From NCBI RefSeq assembly GCF_031456295.1, contig NZ_JAVDUJ010000001.1:1426001-1490000 (forward strand): a stretch of 64,000 bases of DNA. The letters are read 5' to 3'. The notes beneath the pieces were generated by a model. It saw only the letters and a list, made by a program, of their open reading frames with translations, ran no database searches and was not told where the DNA came from. A program made the position numbers and the translations under genes. Positions 1 through 8,038 of the stretch are shown piece after piece; position 1 is the stretch's first letter; each line of letters starts with the position of its first letter. The stretch is from Arcanobacterium_A hippocoleae. GTDB taxonomy: Bacteria > Actinomycetota > Actinomycetes > Actinomycetales > Actinomycetaceae.

Positions 1-446
1 GTATCCCAACGCATTTGCGGAATGTGGGGATGGTGTTTCAAGATGGGCAGCTTTTTCCGCATCGAAATGTTTTCCAGAATGTGGCTTACGGACTTGAAAT
101 GGCTGGTTTGAAACGCGCCGAAATCAAGAGGCAAGTGACGGGACTGCTGCAGCTTGTGGGAATGGGTGAATCTGCTGCCCGCAGTGTGACGACGCTTTCC
201 GGCGGGCAGGCGCAGCGAATTGCTTTAGCCCGCACACTTGCAGCTAAGCCGAAGATTATTCTTTTCGACGAGCCGCTTTCTGCACTCGATAAAGATTTGC
301 GTGCCGGGCTGGGGAAGCAACTGCGGAAGATTTTGAAAGATGCCGGTACTACCGCACTTTTTGTTACTCATGATCGTGAAGAAGCTAAGTTGGTAGCTGA
401 TCGGATTGTGATGATGCAAGAGATGCAAAAGCGTGTGTCGCCGTAA
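1..446 (+). CDS. ABC transporter ATP-binding protein, 3' part
   Basis: The gene enters from the left edge, so its 5' end (Walker A) is missing. The visible part reads in frame from base 3 and has, in order, a Q-loop (GMVFQDGQLFPH), the ABC signature LSGGQAQRIALARTL, a Walker B with catalytic Glu (IILFDEPLSALD) and an H-loop (ALFVTHDREEA). It stops shortly after the H-loop and has no TOBE domain. This is the pattern of importer ATPases of the ThiQ/FbpC type, which energise uptake of thiamine, iron(III) or similar solutes. The substrate cannot be told because the permease lies outside the window. Confidence 0.9.
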   Translation, partial: IPTHLRNVGMVFQDGQLFPHRNVFQNVAYGLEMAGLKRAEIKRQVTGLLQLVGMGESAARSVTTLSGGQAQRIALARTLAAKPKIILFDEPLSALDKDLRAGLGKQLRKILKDAGTTALFVTHDREEAKLVADRIVMMQEMQKRVSP

Positions 447-638
447 ATCGTAAATAAAGTGCATATTGCTGCAAATAAAGCGTGTGCTGCCGCAAAGAAT
501 GCTGCACGCACTTACAGTTGATTCGGCTGATTGAAAGTAGGCAGCGCATCCTGCTGAAAGCAGTTCGTATATCCGCGATCGGATGAATCCATTCGTCGGC
601 ATCTGGTGCGAATCTGAAAGTGCAGGGACTGTCAGATG

Positions 639-1033
639 TTATTGAAGAAAATTCTTATCAATCATGTGCGCTTCAATCCATGACGCTAAACTTTGCTGGC
701 TTTCTTTTCCAGATGCAATATCTAAATATAGCTTTACTAATTCCTCGTCGCGATATGAAAGCTCTACTCCATTTACCGATAAAAATACAAGCATAGCGTG
801 GGCTCCAATGCGCTTATTTCCATCAACAAACGGGTGATTGGCTGAGAGTGAATAACCTAAACATGCTGCTTTTTCAATTAAGGTGGATATAAATCCACAC
901 CTCCGAAAGTTTGAAATGGCGCATTTATGGCTGCGTCTAGCAGCGTAGAATCTCTCAGTTGAGCACTTCCTCCAAAATACGAGATTAAAGCTTTGTGCAG
1001 CGCGAGAACGTCTTCCCTTGTAAGAACTTTCAT
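639..1033 (-). pseudogene. doc: Doc/Fic-family toxin, frameshifted
   Basis: Reading leftward from ATG 1033 the protein begins MKVLTREDVLALHKALIS, a typical Doc start, and runs to about base 885, where it hits a stop. It resumes one frame over with TLIEKAACLGYS and the complete Fic motif HPFVDGNKR, ending at 639. The total span is 395 nt, exactly one base short of 132 codons, so a single-base deletion near 880-890 explains it. Doc proteins are kinases that phosphorylate elongation factor Tu. The start overlaps the antitoxin stop by 4 bp (ATGA). The toxin is probably inactive unless the deletion is a sequencing error or is bypassed by slippage. Confidence 0.85.
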
Positions 1034-1293
1034 TTTGCAAGCTCGTTATATACCTTAGCGTTGCGGGTAATAATTCGCTCAGAAATCTCATTTAGTTCAG
1101 CTCTGGACACATTTTCAATCTCGGAATCATTTGGTAAAACCGCAACATCGAAAGGTAAGCCCCCGCGCATTAAGCACTGCCGCAGAAACACGTTTACTGC
1201 GCTCGACATATCTAGCCCTAGCTTTGAAAAAAGTTGGGTTGCCTGAATTTTCACATCTGCATCAATCCGAATTTGAGTTGGTACGGTAGCCAT
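1030..1293 (-). CDS. dinJ: RelB/DinJ-family antitoxin
   Basis: An 87-residue protein beginning MATVPTQIRIDADVK, with the ribbon-helix-helix pattern of RelB/DinJ antitoxins (LFSKLGLDMSSAVNVFLRQ) followed by LMRGGLPFDV, which is also typical of the family. The start at 1293 is chosen because GAGGG lies 7-8 bases upstream and the family similarity begins there; the frame is open further upstream without support. It should neutralise the downstream Doc-like toxin and repress its own operon. Pairing of a DinJ-type antitoxin with a Doc toxin, sharing an ATGA overlap, is common in actinobacteria and firmicutes. Confidence 0.85.
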   Translation of the reverse strand: MATVPTQIRIDADVKIQATQLFSKLGLDMSSAVNVFLRQCLMRGGLPFDVAVLPNDSEIENVSRAELNEISERIITRNAKVYNELAK

Positions 1294-1305
1294 TTGACAT
1301 CCCTC

Positions 1306-1350
1306 ACTTAAATATTTACATTGCCTGCAATATAGTTTACAACGTAAATC
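1306..1350 (-). promoter_or_regulatory. Putative promoter/operator of the dinJ-doc operon
   Basis: Two short inverted repeats lie just upstream of the antitoxin: ATTGCCTGCAAT (1320-1331) and TTTAC-N3-GTAAA (1336-1348). On the minus strand TTGTAA and TAAATA, about 18 bp apart, could be the -35 and -10. Ribbon-helix-helix antitoxins normally bind such repeats to autoregulate. The assignment is positional only. Confidence 0.4.
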
Positions 1351-1596
1351 ATTTCGGTTTATTATTTTACCTGTTGATTGCGCGGCACAGAGCATGAGAT
1401 GGTTTTCATTGGCGACGGCGGGCTGTGCATCTAGCTTCCCGTAATCCGTTCTTGATTGGGGTTTGAGCATTCAGATTTAGTCGGTGTTTGCTAAGCTGGC
1501 GGATGTTTCTTGGTTCGTTAGTCTGACGGATGTAGCCATGCAGCCCGAACAAAAATGTGCAGCGCCTTTTTAGTTGGGTCTAGTTTAGCTGGTTCC

Positions 1597-1648
1597 AAGT
1601 GGTGTTTTTGCATAGCGGTCAGGCTTGATCTATGCAAAAACACCACTT
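1597..1648. terminator. Long inverted repeat, probable bidirectional terminator
   Basis: Perfect 18-bp arms (AAGTGGTGTTTTTGCATA and its complement) around a 16-base loop, lying between the DUF4143 ATPase gene (transcribed leftward) and the dinJ operon promoter. The T-rich part is inside the stem, not after it, so termination efficiency is uncertain. The rest of 1350-1780 shows no convincing gene. Confidence 0.5.
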
Positions 1649-1781
1649 TCCACCCGATCAAACACCAGTTTCATTGCCCCAACACAAATAAAACGTGCAG
1701 CGCCGATTTATGCTAGATAATTCCATATTCCGCGGCATATTATTACCGCTTTGCGCTACTCTTTCGGCTTTATAGATTCGT

Positions 1782-3131
1782 TTACAAACACATCGCCATA
1801 TAGAGCGGCAGATAAGTGACGCCGTTTTCAAAATGCAGATCCTTGGTGTAAAGCACATAGCGGTTTGGGATTTTCATTTGGTATTTTGCGATAAACGAAT
1901 CTAAAGATTTGTGTGCTTTGTATGCTGAAGATTTCACTTCGATTGGGCAAATGCGTTTTCCTTGTAAAATCACGAAATCAATTTCGTATGAGTTTTCCTT
2001 ATCTTTTCCCTCTGGTTGGTATTTGAATTCGTGAAAATGCAGCTTATGCCCGTTTGCCGTAAGCATCTGCGCCGCCATGTTTTCATAAATCATGCCCAGA
2101 TTCGCTCCTGAGGAACCGAAAATTAAAGCTTTATAGAGCGAAGCGTCAAATTTAGGTGATGTCTGCGAAATGAGCAGACCGGTGTCTGCCATAAACATTT
2201 TAAACGTAGATTGCTGAGCATACAGTTCCATCATTACATCGGGAACCGTCACCTGCGTGCAAAGATTTACAATCATCGATTCTGCTAAAAAGTCGAGTGA
2301 ATCAAGCAGACGGCGGTAGCGCATACCTTGCCCTAGCAGCGCATATCTAAACTGCCGTTTTTTCGAACTCAGCTGTTCGGGAAGCGTTTTAAATATCGCC
2401 CCCACTCGTCCTTTTTCTTCTACGTCAAAACGATGCAGGTCTTCTTCATAGAGATTGAGAATGGACCGTTTGATAAAGTCTATTTCTTCGTAGTCTTTGC
2501 CGTTTACATACGCTTCCACGGCTTGCGGCATTCCGCCCACTACCATGTAGGTGCGCAGGGTCTTCATTATTTTTCGATGAATTGCTTCGCCGACGGGCGA
2601 TTTTTTAGAAAAAGCTGTGTGAATTGCTGATGCTGTAACACTGTCGCCTAAGGCCCATAAAAATTCTTCAAAATCCATCGGATACATCACGATTTTATAT
2701 TCCTCGGAGGGGATTAAAATATCGCGAATATTTTTCTTGATGGAAATAAGGGAACCAGTTTCGATGTAGTGGTAGCGTCCGTCTTTTACGAGCGCTTTTA
2801 TCGCTTGGCGCGCGAGCGGAAAAAGCTGTACTTCATCGAAAATAATGACGGCATCCCCTGCGGGTAAAGATTTTCCTTTCAGAAGGAAAAGCAGCCGAAA
2901 AAATTCGTCGAGATTATTGAGATTCGCGCGAAAGTTTTCACGAATCTCTGGGCCTTCCGAAGCGAAATCTATCAGCAGATAGTCTGCATAATTTTTTTGC
3001 GCAAAAGCTTCGGCTACAGTGCTTTTTCCGATTCGGCGTGCGCCTTCCAGGAAGGCTGCTGTGTTTCCGTTCGAGAGACGCTTCCATTTAACTAGTTGGT
3101 CGTATGCTTTACGTTTGAATATAGACTGCAT
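1782..3131 (-). CDS. AAA-family ATPase with DUF4143 domain
   Basis: This 449-residue protein belongs to the ATPase family combining an N-terminal AAA_14 domain with a C-terminal DUF4143 domain. It shows a Walker A (GARRIGKST, about residues 30-38), a Walker B (AVIIFDEVQLF, near residue 95), a sensor-like stretch (YHYIETGSL) and near the C-terminus a PD-(D/E)XK-like segment (EIDFVI...CPIEVKS). That C-terminal pattern, with Asp, Glu-x-Lys, resembles DUF4143 proteins with a nuclease-like fold. Such genes are patchily distributed and often near mobile or defence genes; their cellular role is not established. An AAAGG site lies about 8 bases before the ATG at 3131. It is a single-gene transcript. 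Confidence 0.85.
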   Translation of the reverse strand: MQSIFKRKAYDQLVKWKRLSNGNTAAFLEGARRIGKSTVAEAFAQKNYADYLLIDFASEGPEIRENFRANLNNLDEFFRLLFLLKGKSLPAGDAVIIFDEVQLFPLARQAIKALVKDGRYHYIETGSLISIKKNIRDILIPSEEYKIVMYPMDFEEFLWALGDSVTASAIHTAFSKKSPVGEAIHRKIMKTLRTYMVVGGMPQAVEAYVNGKDYEEIDFIKRSILNLYEEDLHRFDVEEKGRVGAIFKTLPEQLSSKKRQFRYALLGQGMRYRRLLDSLDFLAESMIVNLCTQVTVPDVMMELYAQQSTFKMFMADTGLLISQTSPKFDASLYKALIFGSSGANLGMIYENMAAQMLTANGHKLHFHEFKYQPEGKDKENSYEIDFVILQGKRICPIEVKSSAYKAHKSLDSFIAKYQMKIPNRYVLYTKDLHFENGVTYLPLYMAMCL

Positions 3132-3158
3132 CCGAAAACCTTTCCGTAACAGGCTGAA

Positions 3159-3251
3159 TGACGCAAATTGAAAAATGTTTTAACCCCATTTTGACGCAAA
3201 TTGAAAAATGTTTCAATGATGTTTTGCCGCAAATTGAAAAATGTTTTCCAA
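3159..3251 (-). repeat. Three direct repeats spaced exactly 33 bp, upstream of the DUF4143 ATPase
   Basis: The 18-bp word GCAAATTGAAAAATGTTT occurs at 3163, 3196 and 3229, a fixed 33-bp period (close to three helical turns), each copy with partly conserved flanks. The block starts about 28 bp before the ATPase start codon, so it covers its promoter. It looks like a cooperative operator or an iteron array. The remainder of 3252-3399 holds only the leader of the next gene. Confidence 0.75.
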
Positions 3252-3399
3252 TTTCAGCACCTCTTCACTGTAAAAGCGCCCGAGAGCAAGGTGCTGCGGC
3301 GCGCGCGTATTTTCGAAAACTTTTGTAATAAATAGCGAAAAATGAGAAGATGAAAAATCTTAAAATGCGCAATTATGAAACGTGAGGAAGTAGGCTGCA

Positions 3400-4035
3400 G
3401 TGGGAATTAAATTAGCTGTACCAACTGAGCATTATGCTCAGCAAGTGATGGATTATAAAGCGCAAATGCTTGCGAACGGGGATAGTCTTGCCGGCTGCGC
3501 TGGCCTGGAACGGTGCGAAACTTTTGCGCAGTGGGTCAGGTTTGCAGAACGCGGGCGCGCTGCTTATGGCGATGGTTACGTGCCGCAAAAAGTATTTCTT
3601 GGCGTGGCTGAAGATACCGATGAGCTTGTTGGAATGATTGATTTACGGCTCGAACTTAGCGAGTTTCTGCTCAATTTCGGTGGGAATATTGGCTACAGTG
3701 TGCTTCCTTCACAGCGCCGCAAAGGGTATGCGAAAGAAATGCTGGCGCAGGTATTGCAAATTGCGAAACAAGAAGGTCTGGAAAAAGTCCTTATTACCTG
3801 TAATAAAACTAACGATGGATCGCGTAGGACGATTCTTGCGAACGGCGGAGTACTCGAAAATGAGGTACTCGATACCGTCGGAATATTGGCGGACGAAAAA
3901 GACGGCTCCGGCACAGAATGTGTGGAACAAAAAGGGCGTGCAGCAGAAAGCACAGCTGAAATTGCGGAAAACTTCGAAGATCAGGCTGGGAAGAAAACTA
4001 AAGTAATCCAACGCTATTGGATTAGCTTAAAATAA
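3400..4035 (+). CDS. GNAT-family N-acetyltransferase
   Basis: This 211-residue protein has the GNAT core: a beta strand region VGMIDLRLEL, IGYSVLPSQRRKGYAKEML (the acetyl-CoA-binding Q/RxxGxG/A loop, about residues 102-120) and VLITCNKTNDGSRRTILANGG, the usual end of the domain. It resembles small-molecule acetyltransferases of the RimJ/RimL-like group. The start is GTG at 3400 with GAGGAAG nine bases upstream. The C-terminal third contains an acidic, low-complexity insertion (about residues 165-200) before the final strand VIQRYWISLK, unusual for the family. It is convergent with the DUF4921 gene, and the substrate is unknown. Confidence 0.8.
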   Translation: MGIKLAVPTEHYAQQVMDYKAQMLANGDSLAGCAGLERCETFAQWVRFAERGRAAYGDGYVPQKVFLGVAEDTDELVGMIDLRLELSEFLLNFGGNIGYSVLPSQRRKGYAKEMLAQVLQIAKQEGLEKVLITCNKTNDGSRRTILANGGVLENEVLDTVGILADEKDGSGTECVEQKGRAAESTAEIAENFEDQAGKKTKVIQRYWISLK

Positions 4036-4065
4036 TCTTTCACCGCAGCCTTAGTTCGCCTGCAT

Positions 4066-5388
4066 TCACTGCAGGAATGGGTTGTATTTTAGCGAGTTTA
4101 CCTTGCATGAACATTCGGTGGCGATATTGATATTTTGAGCAATCTTTCCTTCTGCGCGCAGTTCTAGCAGACGCGGCACCACGCGATCGCGCAGACTCCA
4201 CGGGTCGATTGTGTTTACATAGATTTTTGTGCTGCCTTCAAATCCGGCAAGTGTCGATACGCGCCACTTGATCAGTACTTTCCAGGGCATTGCTACATCT
4301 GCATCGATTGGCTTGCAATACCATTCCTCGTTTGTCGGTACGAGCGGACCAGTAGCTGCATGCATTGCATGAATTAAATCAGACATTGCGTGCAGCTCCT
4401 CTGGTGTATGCTCCCACGGCTGGCAATGCGGGGAACGCGACCAAATCTCAAGCGTTGGATAGCGATGCCCAAAACCGGCAATTGCGACGGCGTGCTGATT
4501 TTCTGCCAGGATCAAATTATGGTAGCTGGCGTAATCAACTCCGGCTTCGTTAAACAGATTTGGATTCCGGCGTGCTTTCTCCACTTCAAGCTGCGCGGTG
4601 ACGGGCCTTTGATCGATAGAGACAAGCTGTTTATGCAAATGATCAAATGAAGCTCCCGCTGGTTTCAGCCAATTTTGGAAAACCTGCACGTATTTCGCGT
4701 ACCTGTTGCTTTGATATAAATCGTGCATCGCGTCAACAGTTAAACGGATGTACCATTCATGTTCCTGCGGAGTAAGTGTGCCAGCTGAGGCAAGTTGCGA
4801 ATCATCAGTGGCTCCGTCAATAAAATGACGACGTGAGATGATCAAATCATGCCCTGACGCGAATAAATTCCGTGCTTGTTGGAATTTTTCGATTTCCGGG
4901 ATCTCATCCCATTCGCCGTCTGAATATATGCCACGCATTTTCGCACGTAAAACACTGAGGATATGGGATTTTCCTGCAGGATCAGCAAAATAAGAATCTA
5001 AGCGCTGCTGCGCATCCCGCGAAAGACGGAAATCGTAATTTTTCTCCCAGTAATCGAAGGAAACGATTTCAAACAGATTCGGAACCCGGCGAAACTCCCA
5101 CTCACGTGTAAGCATATCGACGCCGGTAGAACGATAGATCACAGCATCATCACGTTTCTTCACCAGGCGGGATTTCTCCGGAGGGGTTTCAAGTACGCGC
5201 TGTGTACAAAACGCACAAGTATGCCCAAGAGTTTGCGGATCAATGGGCTGTGGATTGGGAAGTTTCATTTCGAGCGGCCGATGCGCACGCCCTGGAACCG
5301 TCCAGACTTCAGTGTCTGAAAACGGGTTGATCTGCTTGACTGTGCCGTCAGCCATTTTTGTCAGTGGTGGGCGGAAAGAATTGTTCAT
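4066..5388 (-). CDS. DUF4921 family protein, GalT-like HIT superfamily
   Basis: This 440-residue protein has the actinobacterial DUF4921 start (TKMADGTVKQINPFSDTEVWTVPGR). It resembles galactose-1-phosphate uridylyltransferases: a CAFC zinc-type knuckle at about residue 57, and a histidine-triad-like segment FDHLHKQLV near residue 250, where GalT has HPHxQ. The family lies in the HIT superfamily of nucleotidyl transferases/hydrolases; its reaction is not characterised to my knowledge. The gene is monocistronic, convergent with the acetyltransferase and divergent from the MFS exporter. Length and both motifs look intact. Confidence 0.8.
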   Translation of the reverse strand: MNNSFRPPLTKMADGTVKQINPFSDTEVWTVPGRAHRPLEMKLPNPQPIDPQTLGHTCAFCTQRVLETPPEKSRLVKKRDDAVIYRSTGVDMLTREWEFRRVPNLFEIVSFDYWEKNYDFRLSRDAQQRLDSYFADPAGKSHILSVLRAKMRGIYSDGEWDEIPEIEKFQQARNLFASGHDLIISRRHFIDGATDDSQLASAGTLTPQEHEWYIRLTVDAMHDLYQSNRYAKYVQVFQNWLKPAGASFDHLHKQLVSIDQRPVTAQLEVEKARRNPNLFNEAGVDYASYHNLILAENQHAVAIAGFGHRYPTLEIWSRSPHCQPWEHTPEELHAMSDLIHAMHAATGPLVPTNEEWYCKPIDADVAMPWKVLIKWRVSTLAGFEGSTKIYVNTIDPWSLRDRVVPRLLELRAEGKIAQNINIATECSCKVNSLKYNPFLQ

Positions 5389-5426
5389 GAATCAAGCATA
5401 TCGCGCACTGCCGAGAAAATTTTAGT

Positions 5427-5444
5427 GCCTTTTTATAAAAAGGC
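5427..5444. promoter_or_regulatory. 18-bp perfect palindrome in a divergent intergenic region
   Basis: GCCTTTTTATAAAAAGGC is a perfect palindrome 39 bp upstream of the DUF4921 start and about 290 bp upstream of the MFS exporter. It could be a repressor operator for the DUF4921 gene or part of a hairpin in its leader. Nothing else recognisable is in the 345-bp gap (5389-5733). Confidence 0.4.
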
Positions 5445-5733
5445 GAGAATTAGCCAAAAAATCGCGAAATTAATGTGGCGCGAGTTACGATCTACGTAAA
5501 ATTCGCAAAATTGTTGCCGACAGTACAAGCTCCTGAAACGAAATCTCTTGCGATTCCTGATAAACAAGTATGAGAATGGATGATCCTTGCCGAGCTGATC
5601 GAGTTGTATTGATCGGGCCAGATTCAGTCAAGCTGTGGTCGTTTGCGCTAACTATTTGGCGCATCGGCTTTACACAGCAAGACGCAGGTGAATTATCGGA
5701 AAATGCGTGAGGTAAAAAAAGAAAAGGTGGAAA

Positions 5734-7059
5734 TTGGAAAGCCGTCGGGCAAATCAGGAAAATCAAACAGAAATCAAAAAGCGCAAGCGCACGGTTCTGC
5801 CAAAGGAAATCTGGGTGCTTGTAGCAGCATCGGTATCGATTGCGCTCGGGTACGGTATTGTAGCTCCCGTATTGCCGCAATTTGCGAAAAGCTTTAATGT
5901 TACGAACTTTGCTGCAACGCTCGTAGTTTCCGTTTTTGCATTCATGCGCCTTGCATTTGCGCCTGCGGCCGGCTTGTTTTCAAATCGCTTCAATGAGCGC
6001 AATGTTTATCTACTTGGGATTTCGATTGTCTCAATTTCATCTCTTACAGCGGCTTTTGCCACGAACTACTGGCAGCTGTTAATCTTCCGCGGAGTCGGTG
6101 GGATCGGTTCGGTAATGTTTTCCGTCTCGGCAATGTCGCTAATTTTCCAATGGGCGCCAGATGGCGCGCGCGGGCGTGCTTCGGCGGCTTATGGCTCAGG
6201 TTTTCTGATCGGGAGTATTGCCGGGCCAGCCGTAGGCTCATTGCTTGCCCCGTTCGGATACCGTCCACCTTTCGTGATCTATGCGATTTTCCTGGCGATC
6301 GCGGCAGTTATCGTCGCGGTAATGATCCCTGGTGAAAATAAACATAAATTGCACTGGCGAACTCGTAAGCAGAAACACGATCCGGTAGCAGGAAGCGCAA
6401 GCAGTGCTTGCAAAACTGATGGGTCAGGGCAAACTGATGCAGCAAAATCAGCAGAAATGGCACGCCCATCTGCAACGCAGGAAACAATTACGGTCAAAGA
6501 AGCTTGGGCAATTGGCAGATTTAAGGTAATTTTACTGACGTCATTCGCGCAAGGCTGGACGAATATGGGTGTACGGCTTTCAATCGTGCCGCTATTGGCT
6601 GGCACGATTGCGGGTGCGCCCGTCTGGCTGGCAGGCGGGATGCTGACGGCTTTTGCTGCCGGCAACGGAACCTCGCTTTTCACTGCGGGGCGTTGGTCAG
6701 ATATTTACGGACGGCGCAGGCTGGTAGTGGCAGGTTTGCTGCTTTCGGGAATTTTCACGATATTTACCGGTGACGTGACAAATACCTGGCTTTTGATCGG
6801 AATGAGTGCGCTTGCGGGATATGGGTCAGGGCTGATCCAGCCATCGCAGCAAGGAGCGCTTGCCGATATTGTGGGGAAGAAAAATGGCGGATCAGTAGTT
6901 TCGCTTTTTCAGCAATCAGCTGATTTTGGCTCGATCCTTGGCCCGATCGCGGCAGGGCTAGTTGTAGACTTCGCCGGATTCTCGCCAGCCTACTGGATTT
7001 CTGGTGGCGTGTTGATTACCGTCGCTATTGGATGGATATTTTTCACACATGGAAGATAA
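5734..7059 (+). CDS. MFS transporter, probable drug/multidrug exporter
   Basis: A 441-residue, about 12-helix major facilitator protein. It shows the cytoplasmic loop after helix 2 (FSNRFNER), an antiporter motif C (GSGFLIGSIAGPAVGSLLAPFG, about residues 152-170, given partly) and a second-half loop GRWSDIYGRRRLV. A hydrophilic central loop of about 65 residues (KHKLHWRTRK to TVKEAWAIGR) separates the halves. Motif C is typical of DHA1-type proton antiporters that export drugs or metabolites. The start is TTG 5734 after AGGTGG; an in-frame stop at 5713 leaves no better upstream start. Its substrate cannot be told. Confidence 0.85.
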   Translation: MESRRANQENQTEIKKRKRTVLPKEIWVLVAASVSIALGYGIVAPVLPQFAKSFNVTNFAATLVVSVFAFMRLAFAPAAGLFSNRFNERNVYLLGISIVSISSLTAAFATNYWQLLIFRGVGGIGSVMFSVSAMSLIFQWAPDGARGRASAAYGSGFLIGSIAGPAVGSLLAPFGYRPPFVIYAIFLAIAAVIVAVMIPGENKHKLHWRTRKQKHDPVAGSASSACKTDGSGQTDAAKSAEMARPSATQETITVKEAWAIGRFKVILLTSFAQGWTNMGVRLSIVPLLAGTIAGAPVWLAGGMLTAFAAGNGTSLFTAGRWSDIYGRRRLVVAGLLLSGIFTIFTGDVTNTWLLIGMSALAGYGSGLIQPSQQGALADIVGKKNGGSVVSLFQQSADFGSILGPIAAGLVVDFAGFSPAYWISGGVLITVAIGWIFFTHGR

Positions 7060-7209
7060 CGGCAGCTGCAAACTGTTGGGGTGAAATTTAATTTTTCGGG
7101 TGAGATTTCATTTCTAGCAAAAGTTAACGTGAAAATTTTAATTTCGCGCGATAATAAAAATGTAATGATTCCAAATAAACGCCAAGCTTGGCGTCGTTAG
7201 GAGAATGAT

Positions 7210-7644
7210 ATGGCAGAGTACGCACATCAATATGATGACAAAGGAAAGCAGCCGTGGGTTGTCGATATTGAGAAAGAAACCGTCGATAATGATACTTTCC
7301 GCACTACGATGTGGACTGGTGAAAAGCTGCAGCTTACTGTGATGAGCATCCCGGTTGGCGGCGATATCGGCTTGGAAGTGCATCACGGAATCGATCAATT
7401 CCTGCGGATTGAAGCCGGTAAGGGCTTGTGCCAGATGGGTCCGGCTGAGGATGATTTGAATTTCGAAAAGGAAGTTCATGACGACGACGCAATCTTCGTT
7501 CCTGCTGATATGTGGCATAACGTAACCAATACTGGTGACGAGCCGTTGAAGCTCTACACGATTTATGCTCACCCGGATCATGTGGCTGGTACTGTGCATC
7601 AAACACAGGCGGATGCAGAAGCTGATCCAAACGAAGAGGACTAA
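7210..7644 (+). CDS. Cupin-domain protein
   Basis: A 144-residue single-domain cupin. The first cupin motif is recognisable as IGLEVHHGIDQFLRIEAGKG (metal ligands H, H, Q/E-like, about residues 57-70) and the second as IFVPADMWHNVTNTGDEPLK with its His. The C-terminus is acidic (QADAEADPNEED). Proteins of this size and type are metal-binding and may be isomerases or sensors of sugar derivatives; the exact reaction is unknown. AGGAGA lies six bases before the ATG. It is monocistronic with its own terminator. Confidence 0.8.
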   Translation: MAEYAHQYDDKGKQPWVVDIEKETVDNDTFRTTMWTGEKLQLTVMSIPVGGDIGLEVHHGIDQFLRIEAGKGLCQMGPAEDDLNFEKEVHDDDAIFVPADMWHNVTNTGDEPLKLYTIYAHPDHVAGTVHQTQADAEADPNEED

Positions 7645-7662
7645 GAGATCCTGGTGAAATAG

Positions 7663-7703
7663 ATGCTCGTCTCCCGCGAATAGCGAGGGGCGGGCATTTA
7701 TTA
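7663..7703 (+). terminator. Terminator of the cupin gene
   Basis: A GC-rich hairpin with several G-U pairs (arms 7663-7678 and 7684-7697) ends in TTATTATT. It lies 19 bases after the cupin stop. Confidence 0.6.
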
Positions 7704-7757
7704 TTGCGCTTTTAACTGGTTCTGCAAATTTTTCTTTGTGCCCCGAGTATCGGCTGA

Positions 7758-7774
7758 CGTAACTGGCGGCGAAA
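7758..7774 (+). repeat. Copy of dispersed CGTAACTGG(T/C)GGCGAAA repeat
   Basis: CGTAACTGGCGGCGAAA differs by one base from copies at 13568 and 13629; a more diverged copy starts at 62007. All lie in gaps between genes. See the cluster at 13568-13668. Confidence 0.6.
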
Positions 7775-7935
7775 TAGCTTTAATTATTTACGCGGATAAA
7801 CATGGCAAAGCCGAAAATAAATCGGTGTGCCGCACTTCACAAAAAACAGTTTTGCCCGTCCATACGGTCAAAAACCCCTCCGTGATTAGATGTTGATTTA
7901 TTAGAACAACACGCATTTATTTCTATTAAACATGT

Positions 7936-7988
7936 GGATTTTTTGAATCCATCTTTCAGCCTGGCTCAAGTATTCGGATTTTGAATCC
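7936..7988 (+). promoter_or_regulatory. Duplicated operator-like element upstream of the sulfated-sugar transporter
   Basis: Two related inverted repeats, GGATTTTTTGAATCC (7936-7950) and GGATTTTGAATCC (7976-7988), are 40 bp apart. Each is followed by a CAGCCTGGCTCA / CAGGCTGCTCA word. They lie 50-100 bp before the start of the cluster and are candidate binding sites for the ROK regulator encoded at 11172. The rest of the 394-bp gap (7645-8038) holds the cupin terminator and one dispersed repeat. Confidence 0.45.
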
Positions 7989-8038
7989 GCCGCTCAGGCT
8001 GCTCAATCTTAAACAGCTTAATCTAACGGAGGATTAAA

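Noticed and set aside
225..602. 125-codon minus-strand frame near the left edge
   Set aside because: Mostly antisense to the ABC ATPase; Cys/Ser-rich composition without a ribosome site.
5485..5880. 131-codon minus-strand frame overlapping the MFS exporter start
   Set aside because: Antisense to the exporter N-terminus, with no coding character or start site.
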